Position numbers and translations under genes: made by a program. Shown in pieces: positions 11,275 to 22,038 of a DNA stretch of 64,000 nucleotides (its first letter is position 1; each line of letters begins with the position of its first letter). The stretch comes from Glycine soja (Eukaryota; Streptophyta; Magnoliopsida; Fabales; Fabaceae). Below the pieces are notes generated by a model. It saw only the letters and a list, made by a program, of their open reading frames with translations, was not told the DNA's origin and searched no databases. Where the stretch lies: positions 14,045,020 through 14,109,019 of the forward strand of contig NC_041019.1 of assembly GCF_004193775.1 (NCBI RefSeq), in the 5' to 3' direction.

Positions 11275-11733
11275 CACACACACACACACACAACCACAGA
11301 CACACACACAGACCCACAGACACACACACACACACACCCACACACCCACGCACATACACATACATAACCGCACACACACACACACACACAGCTACACACA
11401 CACACACACCAACACAGCGACACACACACACACACACACAACGACACACACATATACACACGGCGACACACACATACACATACATAACCATAGCCACACA
11501 CACACACACACACAGAATAATCCGCACACACACACATACACAGCGACACACGCACACACACACAGCGACACACACACACACACACACAACCACACACACA
11601 TACACAGACTTAACCACAGACACACACAGAGAATAATCCACACACACACACAGCGACACACACACACACACACATACATAACCACACACACACACAGACT
11701 GCGACACACACATACACCCACACACACACAGCA
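11275..11733. repeat. Long imperfect (CA)n microsatellite
   Basis: About 460 bp of CA repeats are interrupted by short phrases such as GCGACA, ACATACATA and AGAATAATCC that themselves recur. This suggests growth by unequal exchange of larger units. It is open in several frames on both strands only because of its composition (His-Thr or Cys-Val proteins), and none of these frames should be taken as a gene. Confidence 0.95.
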
Positions 11734-11952
11734 GAAAGTTGAAAATACACAAAAAAAATTTGAAGTTATAGCAAAGCACAGGTAAAATCAGTAAATCTGT
11801 CTATACCATAGATATTTATAGGGAGGGGAAGAGGATAGCAATCCAATTACAACCTTAAGCTGTGGAAAGAAACATCCACGTCAATTTAATTACATTCCAT
11901 TTAACTAATGTAGTAAGTAGAAGGATATGATATGTATCCATCTTCAATATTA

Positions 11953-13089
11953 TTACCTTGAAAAGTTTCTTGCACTCCTTGTACTCCTCTTGATTAACTC
12001 AATTCTCTTAGCAATGAACTCATCAGCCTTCTTATTCATATCTGGTCCTTCATCACCATCTGTTTTTTAACTTTCTCCACCAATAACAAGTGGACCCTTT
12101 CCCCTGTCATTGTTCTGAGCAACAGTTCTTCCTCCTTCAACGTCTTGGTCCTCAGTTTCTGTGTCATCGTTGTCGTCATCATCGTTAGATTCCACAAGAA
12201 GGCTTTCTTTCTCAGCTGGCTGTGACACAAGAGGCACGCTTGCATGCCCCATGAACTTGTTACTTCTAAACAATGTGCCTTGCTTGGATTTATTTTCTTC
12301 ATGACTTTTCTTTCCCACTGGTGTGGTTCTCTCACTTGTGAAGCTTCTCTTCAACTCCTTATTGAAGGAAGGTGCTTCATTGGATGAACCATTGAACCTT
12401 GGCTTCATGAACACTGATTTCTAAAACATTGTTGGTGGCGGAGGTGGTGGAGGACAAGACTTGTAGAAGCCCTTCTTCCTCACCGAATCCTCTGCGTTTG
12501 AAGACAACATTATAACATAAGTGTTTGAAGACAACATTATAACTTCAGCTTTTCTATTGGAATTGCTTGAAAATCCTTGAGAAATTGTTGACCTATTTAG
12601 AGATTGAACATCTGTATCAACAACATCAGCTTCAACTTCTGCATTTCTATTTGAATTGCTTGAAAACCTTTTGAAGGTTGTTGACCTATTTAGATATTGA
12701 ACATCAACATCAACATGAACAGGTTCAACTTTTGCTTTTATATTCGAATAGCTTGAAAATCTTTTAGAACTCATTAACATGTACAGAGATTGAACATCAA
12801 TATCTTCTTCAGATAAGCGAGATTTCAAGCTTTGAATGGGCAAAAGCAAAGGCTGCTCCCCACTTTGGTCATCAAAACTAGAATACTTTTGCAACCGTGG
12901 AGCAACAACAACAACCACAGGTTCGTTCCTGTAGTGTTGGCTGCTCCATGTTTGGACTTTTATTTCATCAGACTTAACGGGGCTCTCACCCTCGTCCTCG
13001 AAAAAAGAAGAAACCTGAAGGAACCTTGACACAAGAGTTTGTGCAGTGTCAAACCTGAAGGAACCACAGACACACCCACACACACACAT
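11953..13089 (-). pseudogene. Captured DUF761-type gene, two in-frame stops
   Basis: One minus-strand frame runs from about 13089 to the TAA at 11953-11955, interrupted only by stops at 12421-12423 and 12067-12069. Its end, DMNKKADEFIAKRIELIK, matches the C-terminal DUF761 motif of plant proteins. Before it come a proline run followed by TMF, a NKELKRSFTSER phrase and an acidic DDDDNDDTETED stretch, all usual for this family. Residues near the start contain about three repeats of a unit ending in DVQSLNRSTxxxRFSSNSNR, from about 12540 to 12800. The function of the family is poorly defined. The upstream end runs into CA repeats, so the true start is lost. The host-like reading frame and lack of transposase features mark it as cargo. 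Confidence 0.7.
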
Positions 13090-13670
13090 ATACCCAACTA
13101 AAATAACAAAACATAAGCACCCTTCAAACCCAGCATTTTAAATTAGTTTCATAATCAACTACTGATGTCTATATTTGTCTATAATTGAATTTAACCTTTT
13201 GTATGTTCTTGTATGTGATCAGTGTAATTTGCTATATAAACAAATGTTGTTGATGCTGAGTGAACCTTAGATTCCCGTTTAAGACTGAATGCAATGACTC
13301 TTGCGGACAGTTTGCATTAGTCATTGTATTTAGTCTTGAATTGTCCGTTTGGACAGTTTGGGGAGACTGGTATTTTTATGTTAGATTCATTCGTGAAGGT
13401 TATTATTATTTTCATTAATTTGATTAAATTTCGGTTCAATGAATTTCATATTGTTCTCTGAGTGCATACTTGATTATCGGGAAATTCATTTGACCGATGT
13501 CATGTCATGTACTTGGAGACCAATGCGAAATGCTGTCGAAATTTAGTCAAATTTTTGTAAATAATGGTAACCCTGACGTTTGAAGCTAACATAAAAGACA
13601 GTTTTCCTAAATGGGATAGGGCCACACCTATAAATAAAAAAGTGAGATTTTCATGCATGGAATTGCTTAG
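13090..13670 (+). promoter_or_regulatory. Presumed 5' region of the TNP2 gene
   Basis: No ORF. It lies between cargo and the transposase start and probably held the promoter or leader of the CACTA transcription unit. No clear TATA box stands out. Confidence 0.35.
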
Positions 13671-16600
13671 ATGGATCAAAGTTGGATGAATGAAAGTCGC
13701 ATGAGCCCAGAATATGAGGATGGCATCGAACAGTTCTTGCAATTTACTTCAGAAAGAGGTCGACCAAATGAAGAAGGAAAATATTATTGTCCTTGCATCA
13801 ACTGTTTGAATGGAAGAAGACAATTACTCGATGACATACGAGACCATCTATTGTGCGATGGGATTAAGAAGAATTACACGACGTGGATATGGCATGGTGA
13901 AGTCACAGACATGCAGAGTGGGTCCCAATCTGAACCGTTTGATGTAGAAATGGGAGATCGGTTAGAGGACATGATTCGTGACCTTGGACAAGAGTCTTTC
14001 CAGCAAGCACACGCCCCTATGTATGAAGGATTGCAGAGTGATTCTAAGAAGCCTTTGTATGCAGGGTGCAAGAATTCCTTAACCCTGTTGTCTGTTGTGT
14101 TAAGTCTGGTTAATGTGAAGGCCAGGTATGGGTGGAGTGACAAAAGTTTCACCTCACTGCTTGAGGTAGTGCACAATTTGCTTCCAGAGGACAACACGTT
14201 GCCTAAAAGTTACTATAAGGCAAAAAAGATATTGTGTCCGATGGGTATGGAGTATCACAAGATTCATGCTTGCCCCAATGATTGCATACTGTACAGGCAT
14301 GAATTCCAAGAAATGTCCAAATGCTCTATCTGTGGGACTTCACGGTACAAAGTGAAGGATGAAGAAGAAAGCAGTTATGATGAAAACTCGAACAAGGGCC
14401 CCCCAGCGAAGGTTTTGTGGTATCTTCCAATCATTCCAAGGTTTAAGTGTCTTTTTTCTAATGAGGATGACGCAAAAGACCTTACATGGCATGCAAATGG
14501 AAGGATTTCTGATAGAATGGTCCGTCATCCGGCTGATTGCTCGCAGTGGAAGAAGATTAATGGTTTGTATCCGGATTTCGGGAAAGAGCCAAGAAATCTT
14601 AGACTTGGACTAGCCAGTGATGGAATGAATCCATATGGCACCTTAAGCACTCAACACAGTTCATGGCCAGTTCTGCTAGTAATTTACAATTTGCCTCCTT
14701 GGTTGTGCATGAAGCGAAAATACATGATGTTGTCTATCATGATATCGGGCCCAAGACAGCCAGGAAATGACATTGATGTTTATCTAAGTCCGTTGGTTGA
14801 AGATCTGAGAAAGTTATGGGACGAGGGGGTTGTAGTGTTTGATGTGTTTCGCAAGGAGACCTTTGAAATGCGTGCAATGCTTTTTTGTACCATTAATGAC
14901 TTTCCATCATATGGGAATCTCAGCGGTTACAGTGTTAAGGGTCATCATGCACGCCCCATCTGTGAAGAAAATACAAGTTACATACAACTTAAACATGGGA
15001 GAAAAACTGTCTACAGTAGGCATCACCGCTTTCTAACACCCAATCATCCTTACAGACGACTGAAAAAAGCTTTTAATGGAAGTCAAGAGCATGATATTGT
15101 GCCGATACCGTTGACTGATGAACAGGTATATCAGCGGGTTCAACACCTGAATACTGTATTTGGGAAGACCAAAAAGAAGGATAAAAGTCAGAGTTGCATA
15201 TGGAAGAAGAGGTCCATTTTCTTTGATCTTCCGTACTGGTGTGATCTTGACGTTAGACATTGTATTGATGTTATGCATATGGAGAAAAATGTTTGTGACA
15301 GTGTGATTGGGACGCTCCTTAACATTCAAGGCAAGACGAAGGATGGCTTGAATACCCATCAAGATCTAGCTGATATGGGTATACGATCACAGTTGCATCC
15401 AAGGTCTGATGGGAAGAAAATTTACTTGCCCCCAGCCTGCCATACTTTGTCCAAGAAGGAGAAGATAAGTTTTTGTCAGTGTCTTTGTCGGGTAAAGGTT
15501 CCACAAGGATACTCTTCTAATATTAAGAGCCTTGTGCAGTTGAAAGAGCTTAAGCTTGTAGGGTTAAAGTCTCATGATTGTCACGTGCTCATGCAACAAT
15601 TGTTAGTCGTGGCTATACGAGACATCTTGCCAAACAAATTCAGGTTAGTGATAACTCGCCTGTGCTTTTTCTTCCATGCTATATGTAGCAAAGTCATTGA
15701 TCCATTCATGTTTGATGAGTTGGAAAATAAGGCCGCAATTATATTGTGCCAGTTGGAGATGTATTTTCCCCCTGCTTTCTTTGACATCATGATTCACTTG
15801 ATTGTGCATTTGGTCAGAGAAATCAAAGGTTGTGGTCCTGTTTATCTACGGTGGATGTACCCGGTTGAGCGATACATGAAGATCTTAAAAGGGTATACAA
15901 AGAATCTATATCGTCCAGAAACATCTATTGTTGAGAGGTACATTGCAGAAGAAGCCATTGAATTTTGTTCAGAATACTTAGAGAAGGATAAACCTATTGG
16001 GCTTCCTGAGTCTCGGCATGATGACAGAGTGTGTGGTAAGGGTTCAAGAGGACTTCATGTGATCACTCCAAGTGTAGAAGATTTGTTACAAGCTCACTTG
16101 TATGTCTTGAACAACAATAATGAAGTTTTGCCATACATAGTTAAGCATGAAGCTTTAGTCAAACAGAATAATCCGAAAATGTCAAAGAATTGGGTGTTGA
16201 AAAAGCATAACAAGACTTTCTGTGATTGGTTTAAAGATACAATCTTTGCAGATGAGAATGCTTCATAAACATTAGGAAAGCTAGCAGATGGGCCTAAAAG
16301 AAATGTTATAACCTGGCAAGGATACGACATAAACAGGTATTCATTTTACACAAAAGCACAAGATGACAAAAGTATAATGCAGAACAGCGGGGTCACCCTA
16401 AGGGCTGAATCTCAACACTTTGCAAGTGTCAATGACGCCAATCCCTGTGTAGCTTCCATCCCTTACTTTGGGTTCATTGATGAAATTTGGGAGCTTAATT
16501 ATGTGAAATTTACAATATGTCTTTTCAAATGTAAATGGGTTGACAGCAACACCGGTGTGCGCACTGATGATATAGGATTTACGTTGGTAGACCTAAAGAA

Positions 16601-16868
16601 ACTTGGTTACCACAATGACCCTTTCATCATGGCAAAACAAGCTAGACAAGTATTTTACGTGCAAGACCCTTGTGATGAAAGGTGGTGCGTGGTTCTGCAG
16701 GGCAAAACAATTGGTGTTAATGTAGAAGATGATGATTCATACATGGACACCTATGTTAGTCCTTTTACCACTCAAATCACTCCTAACGTTGTCAGAGAAG
16801 AAGAAGCTGACGACGTTCATGCTAATCGAAATGATCATGATGAAGGAGAATTGATTAACATCGTCTAA
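13671..16868 (+). pseudogene. CACTA TNP2-like transposase, one premature stop
   Basis: This is the transposase of En/Spm elements, which cuts the element ends in the nucleus. The frame opens at ATG 13671. Residues about 3-75 hold the N-terminal transposase-associated domain (RGRPNEEGKYYCPCINCLN). The central TNP2 catalytic region includes LASDGMNPYGTLSTQHSSWP, then GPRQPGNDIDVYLSPLVEDL and NDFPSYGNLSGYS, and a DUF4218 region follows at about 600-715 (YFPPAFFDIMIHLIVHLVRE, then RWMYPVERYM). A TAA at 16266-16268 ends the 865-codon ORF. The same frame stays open beyond it to 16868 and reads KRNVITWQGYDINRYSFYTK, then a DUF4216 domain (LFKCKWVDSNTGV). One nonsense change therefore splits an otherwise full-length protein of about 1065 residues. 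No frameshift is visible. Confidence 0.9.
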
Positions 16869-16956
16869 TGTAATTTTGTACAGAGACAGAGGTCACCAAA
16901 GCAATTAAGTGACAGCTACATTTTTCTCTGATTGAGGCATCGGTATTTTCTTTTAG

Positions 16957-17549
16957 ATGGTATCCTTAGGACTTCATACAGCTCATGTTTGTCGCCAGTT
17001 TCATCATCCACCACCCTTTTCTTCTCTGTCTTCTCACGTTTATTGTTGTTAAACCCATATTTATGCTTTCTTCCCTTCATGTCTTGTTTTATCACAACTT
17101 TAGCCGAATCTCCTATCTTCAGCACAGTTGAATCTACTGTCTTATTCTCCAATGACACACTTTGATGGCCTATATCTCTTTTCTTCATATATTCTAGTGC
17201 TTCAGCTTCAAAATGCATAAAGCAATTTGAATTTTCCAATGCTGATGCAGAAGCCTTTGGTGATCACTGGAAAATTCAGATTGCTTTATGCATTCTGAAG
17301 CTGAAGCACTAGAATATACGAAGAAAAGAGATATAGGCCATCAAAGTGTGTCATTGGAGAATAAGACAGGAGATTCAACTGTGCTGAAGATAGGAGATTC
17401 GGCTAAAGTTGTGATAAAACAAGACATGAAGGGAAGAAGGCATAAATATGGGTTTAACAACAACAAACGTGAGAAGGCAGTGAAGAAAAGGGTGGAGGAT
17501 AATGAAACTGGCGACAAACATCAGCTAGATGAAGTCCTAAGGATGCCAT
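16957..17549. repeat. Large inverted repeat: 282-bp arms, 29-bp spacer
   Basis: The left arm 16957-17238 and right arm 17268-17549 are the same length and are reverse complements with scattered mismatches. The spacer is 17239-17267. Each arm encodes, when read outward-in, nearly the same peptide: EALEYMKKRDIGHQSVSLEN on the minus strand for the left arm and EALEYTKKRDIGHQSVSLEN on the plus strand for the right. Transcription across it from either direction would give a long hairpin RNA. The source of the encoded segment (lysine-rich, DMKGR(K/R)HKYGFNNNKRE) is not recognised. It lies between the two transposon genes. Confidence 0.93.
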
Positions 17550-17649
17550 GTACATGTCTATTTCTGAAAATATAGTATTTATATTCCATCAAGCATACAT
17601 TGACTGCTGATTACATGTAATAGACTTTTTATAACATGGTTGCCCCAAA

Positions 17650-17836
17650 TCACAATTAAAAAGCAGAACTACCAATCTTTCGGAGTCCTTTGGTTAATCC
17701 TTTTGTGGTGGGGTTTTGTTGGGTTTTATGTTTTTGGAAGGTGGCACCTTGGGTGTCTTGTATCTGATCTCCTAAGTACCTCAGGTCCAGTTATGTTTTA
17801 TTAATAATATTATACTTTTGGCTTCCAAAAAAAACT
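17650..17836 (+). mobile_element. LINE 3'-end fragment, plus strand
   Basis: The sequence ends in ATTAATAATATTATACTTTT then GGCTTCCAAAAAAAA. This is the sense counterpart of the antisense LINE tails at 4412 and 3372. It is a short 5'-truncated insertion between the hairpin and the TNPA-like gene. I found no clear target duplication. Confidence 0.6.
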
Positions 17837-17901
17837 TATGATTGATCCTCTTTTGATTAATCTTATTTTGTATGTTGTTGTATGTTATTGTATAAAAGAT
17901 C

Positions 17902-20900
17902 ATGGGTTCTCCACCTGCCTCCACTCCTCCTCCTCCTCCTCCTCCTCCTCCTCCTCATCCTTCTTCTCCTCCTCCTCCTCCTCCTCCTTCTCCTTCGGAT
18001 GCATCGGCTTCGCTGTCTGCGGTGAAGCGAACACCCAAAGCCTCACGTCTACGATTGTTGTCCACTAGACCACCTGGTGCTAAGAGACCAGTGGTGCATG
18101 TTGATCCTGCTACCGGGAAGGCCGACGGTCCCCACAGGAAGAAATTAAGAACATATTTGGGGATTGTGGCGCGTGATAAGGTGGACGTCACCTATGAGAA
18201 CTGGAAGGAGGTCCCTACTGCTCAGAAGGACCTGATTTGGGAGGATATTCAGGTATTTTTCTTTTCTTATTTGATTTTGTTTAATTAATAGCCAAAAAAT
18301 ACATTATTGTAACAAATAAACTTTATTTGATGTTATCAGGTGGAATTTGATATCCTAGAGGCTTTTGACAGTAGGACGAAAAGGAAGTTACTGCAGACCT
18401 TAGGGGAGAGATGGAGGCCGTTTAAATCAGACCTCATGAGGAAATGAGCCTTTGCATCCGATCAGGACGGTGTCGAGGACACTGTCTATGAGAAATACGG
18501 CATCAGCAAGGAAAATTGGGCCCAGTTTTGCCAGACTCGCAGAGACCCTTCTTGGGAGGTATGTTCCTTGCCATTTAAGTTGTTTTTCAAAAAACATGAT
18601 GTTGTTATACTTCATTCTACCAATTTCAAACATTATTGCTTAATTTTTTCAGGATGTGCGCGAGAAGGCACAGGCCATCCAGAAGCAGAATACTGCCCCC
18701 CACGTTTTGTCTCGTGGAGGTTATGATTATTTGGAGCAGAAGCTCCTGGCTGAGAAGACGAAGAAGAAGCTGGAGGAAGCTGCACAATCAGGAAGCGTTG
18801 ATGGCATCATCGACCCTCCATCCCCGGTCAGACGCCACGTGAAGTGGAAGATGGCCCGCACGAAGAAAACAGGGGAGATGACGATTGAGGCCGCAAAGGA
18901 AATCGCTGAGAAGATTGTAAGTCATTTTCAAGTAACCATTACAATTATATTTCAATATTTTGTGAATGCCATGTACCATTGTGTGTTTTCTGTGCAGGAT
19001 TTCTTTGAGGAGCAGGCCACACATGGATCCTTCGTCCCCTATGGATGTTAGGATGTTCTCGCCGCTGCTATTGGACGTCCAGAGCACCCTAGATGTGTCC
19101 GTGCTACTGGAGCCGGTGTCACCATCAAGCAATACTTTGGATCGGCTCCACGGATGTCCCGCAGCGCTTCCTCCCTGCCTCCTGACGAATTGCAGCAGCT
19201 GACCCAGCAAATCAGGGGCCAGCTAGAGGAGTCCATCACAGAGAAAGTGACGAGGCATGTCATGGCATCCTTCAACCACATGCAATCCCAGTTTCAGTCG
19301 CAGATGCAATCTCAGGGACTTGCAGTGCCTCCTGAGCCTCTGGTTGGTCCCTCCGGTCCTCGAATGAGCACAAAGGAGAGTTGTGTTGATCCCTCAGGAA
19401 ACGATCCTGAGACAGGTGACTCTGACAGGTGCGGCTTGTACATAGAAGCAGATCCTGCCCGCCTGGTTGCCATCGGGAGAGTTTATGAGGGATCCACTGT
19501 TGTTCATAACACTCCTTTGTTGCCTGGCCAAGTAAAGGTGAGTGTGGAGGAGGTTACAGATGTAGATGCTCCAGTTCCTGTACCCACTGATGAGGTTTCC
19601 TTAGTGAGGCAGGCACTTCACACCTTCCTTGCTTGGCCGACACATCTGGTCAAGTCTTTATCACAGCAGGTACTTATTGTCCTTACTATATGTTTCTTTT
19701 TTTAAAATTAATTCATTAAGCGTGCCTCAAATTAGGCTATTTAACTTTGTTTCATGAACAGGTTGCTGTGTCTCCGGCAAAACCACCTTCGAAGCCCGAT
19801 CTGGAGGTCGATGATCCGCTTTATCTAATGACATTGACCATCCCAGAGCTTTTCTTGAGGCCTTATTAGGTTAGATGGGATGCCACCGTGTTCGGGGTCT
19901 TTAATTCAGATTTCCCCCTCTACATAAAGCACGAAGACCTCTCCGAAATTGAACACGGTGGTCAATGTCTCAGCATATCAATGTTACAGTTGTGGATTCT
20001 GTAAGTCATTTTATATTACTTTTAATTACCTAAGTTATTGCTTTAAATACATAAATATTTAACTTTGACTTAACATAAACAGGCATCTCACTGAAACATG
20101 TATGCGAGTGGGGAATTCTGATATCAATGGATTCCTCGAGCCACAGTCCATTCAGAGGTCTGGGCAATCGCAGTTTGAGTCTGAAAGTTACATAAAGAGT
20201 TGGATGCAGAGTTCACAACGCGATGTCTGTCTTGGAGCCTACCTAAATGGGTAAGTCACAAAATAACTAAATTTAATTAATGTTTACTAATGTACTAACC
20301 CATTTTAGGTTCCACTGCAGTGGACACTGGCAGATGGTGGTCATCCTGCCCAAGGAACACCTAGTTGTCTGGTTTTGTTCATTGCATAACAGGCCAGACA
20401 ACTACATTAAGGGGATTATTAATAGGTTAGTGTTCTTTTCAATACATTTGCATTGTAATACCTCAACGTACAACACCAGTTTTTAATTGTTACTCATATG
20501 GAACAGTGCTATCAAAGGTCTTGATGATGCTCCACAGCCTAAATCAAAGGCTTCTGCTAGGTGGATTGTCGTCAAGGTACGTCATTTACATAAAACTTCC
20601 TCTTATATATATTTCTTTATGTGTCTGTACACTACTTGTTTAATTAATATCCAAATTTCATTATGTATTTAGTGTAATAGACAAAAAGGAAGTACTGAGT
20701 GCGGCTACTATGTGATGCACTGGATGTCCATCATCATTTTAGGAACTTTTAGGAATAATTGGGAAGCGGTAAGTTTATTTCAAACAAAATCGATTTATTT
20801 ATAATTTGTATTACATTATTAAGTTATTATGATTTATTTCATCATGCAGTATTTTAACGATCCTAGACCATTGGAGCCAGAGAGATTAAAGGCATTGCGG

Positions 20901-20945
20901 ATCCAGTAGGCACAGTTTTATCTCCGAGTTAGAGATCAGACCTAG
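17902..20945 (+). pseudogene. CACTA TNPA / plant transposase (Ptta) with Ulp1-like protease domain, four in-frame stops
   Basis: The first ATG begins a proline-rich N-terminus (about 25 prolines coded by a CCT repeat). I infer exons 17902-18252, 18341-18558, 18653-18916, 18998-19669, 19762-20000, 20093-20250, 20309-20425, 20507-20576, 20673-20768 and 20850-20945, all with GT-AG introns. Exons 1-4 resemble the plant transposase (Ptta/En/Spm) family: KKLRTYLGIVARDKVDVTYE, then QFCQTRRDPSWED and a glutamine-rich coiled segment. Exons 6-10 form a Ulp1/C48-like cysteine protease domain with GHWQMVVILPKEH, ASARWIVVKCNRQKGSTECG and YYVMHWM. The His and Cys positions are present. The usual Asp after the VVW strand reads Cys (VVWFCSLHNRP). 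Stops lie at 18445, 19049, 19867 and 20907, so no full protein can be made. Confidence 0.85.
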
Positions 20946-21204
20946 GATTTAGGGACATTATCTTTAGCTTTAGTTTACTTTGGTTTAACATTTTTGACAT
21001 TTTCTATGTAACATGAACATTCAATTCATTTGATGATTGTTCTTTATGATAAATCAATTATTTGATGTTTATTATCATTAAAACTGCTTGAAAGCAGAAT
21101 AAAATGTTTATTTGCTGTGAATTGGGCCTGAAATTGCATTTGACAAGTACAATTTTGGGTTTACTGTAAAAACAGAAAGTATATATAAAAAAAATACTTG
21201 AAAA

Positions 21205-21893
21205 CAACATCGTTTATTAACAAAAACCGATGTTAATATCATAAACAACATTGGTTATTTACAAAAACCGATGTCAATATGAACCTTAACATCGGTTGTA
21301 TCAGCAAACCGATGTTAACGTTTGTATATTAACATCGGTTATTTGTGTACAACCGATGTAAGCGTTTGTATTTTAACATCGGTCATCTGTAGATAACCGA
21401 TGTCAACTCTTGTACATTAACATCGGTTATTTATAAATAACCGATGTGAACATTTGAATATTAACATTGGTTATGTACACATAACCGATGTTATACACAA
21501 AGAACTACACCAAATAAGTGTATGCATCATCAACGTTGACATGTTTTCTAGCAAAACCGATGTTAATGGAATATATTAACATCGGTTATTGTAGGAAACC
21601 GATGTTAATGTATTACATTAACATCGGTTTTTCTTAAAAACCGATGTTAATATAACATAATAACATCGGTTTTACTGCAAAACCGATGTTAACGTTCATC
21701 ATGTGTATACTTTTTTTGTTGTTGTTCATTATGTTTAACATCGGGTATTTAGAGAACTGATGTTGTCATATATATGTTAACATCGGTTCTACAAAACCGA
21801 TGTTAACATTGATACATTCAACATCGACACTTTCAACATCGGTTTTAGAACCGGTGTAGAATGTTCTAAATAACCAATGTTGAATGTGTATTT
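21205..21893. repeat. CACTA right subterminal repeats
   Basis: About 25 copies of AACATCGGTT-type motifs in both orientations, spaced 30-60 bp, many as hairpin pairs. The array extends almost to the terminal TAGTG. It is denser and longer than the left array. Confidence 0.92.
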
Positions 21894-21903
21894 TCTAATA
21901 GTG

Positions 21904-21945
21904 GCCTTTCAAAGTCTGGCCTAATCTGACCTATTTCCACCCCAA
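21904..21945. mobile_element. hAT-type element, right end
   Basis: The right 42 bp of the MITE split by the CACTA, ending CCTATTTCCACCCCAA, with its 8-bp duplication ATTGTTAG at 21946-21953. Confidence 0.85.
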
Positions 21946-22038
21946 ATTGTTAGGTTAGCCCATTACACATAAGTTCTTGATGTGTCATACTTATTCATGT
22001 GGCATGTCACATGAATTGCTGATGTGATACTATTGTAA

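Larger units (their letters stand above)
1908..21903 (+). mobile_element. CACTA (En/Spm) transposon, ~20 kb, decayed, with captured host fragments
   Basis: The left terminus is CACTACCACAA and the right terminus ends in CTAATAGTG, giving CACTA at both ends in inverted orientation. Both flanks carry dense subterminal copies of AACATCGGTT and its complement AACCGATGTT, the expected TNPA-type binding architecture. Inside are the two canonical genes in order: a TNP2 transposase (13671-16868) and a spliced TNPA/Ulp1-type gene (17902-20945), both broken by stop codons. The left 11.5 kb is cargo: a ribosomal protein S11 exon, a PPR fragment, a DUF761-type gene and antisense LINE fragments. The host sequence is GGC on the left and GCC on the right of the element, one base short of a clean 3-bp duplication. 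The insertion lies within a hAT MITE. The element cannot now make intact transposase. Confidence 0.92.

Noticed and set aside
11213..11785. Long ORFs of His-Thr or Cys-Val on both strands
   Set aside because: They are products of the CA/GT repeat, which is open in several frames by composition; none has a normal protein sequence.
17288..17575. A 95-codon gene on the right arm of the hairpin
   Set aside because: It is a fragment with a mirror copy on the other arm and no recognisable start or end; better described as part of the inverted repeat.
20093..20945. A host SUMO/Ulp1 protease gene
   Set aside because: It is joined by splicing to a plant transposase N-terminus, lies within CACTA ends and has stop codons; it belongs to the transposon.
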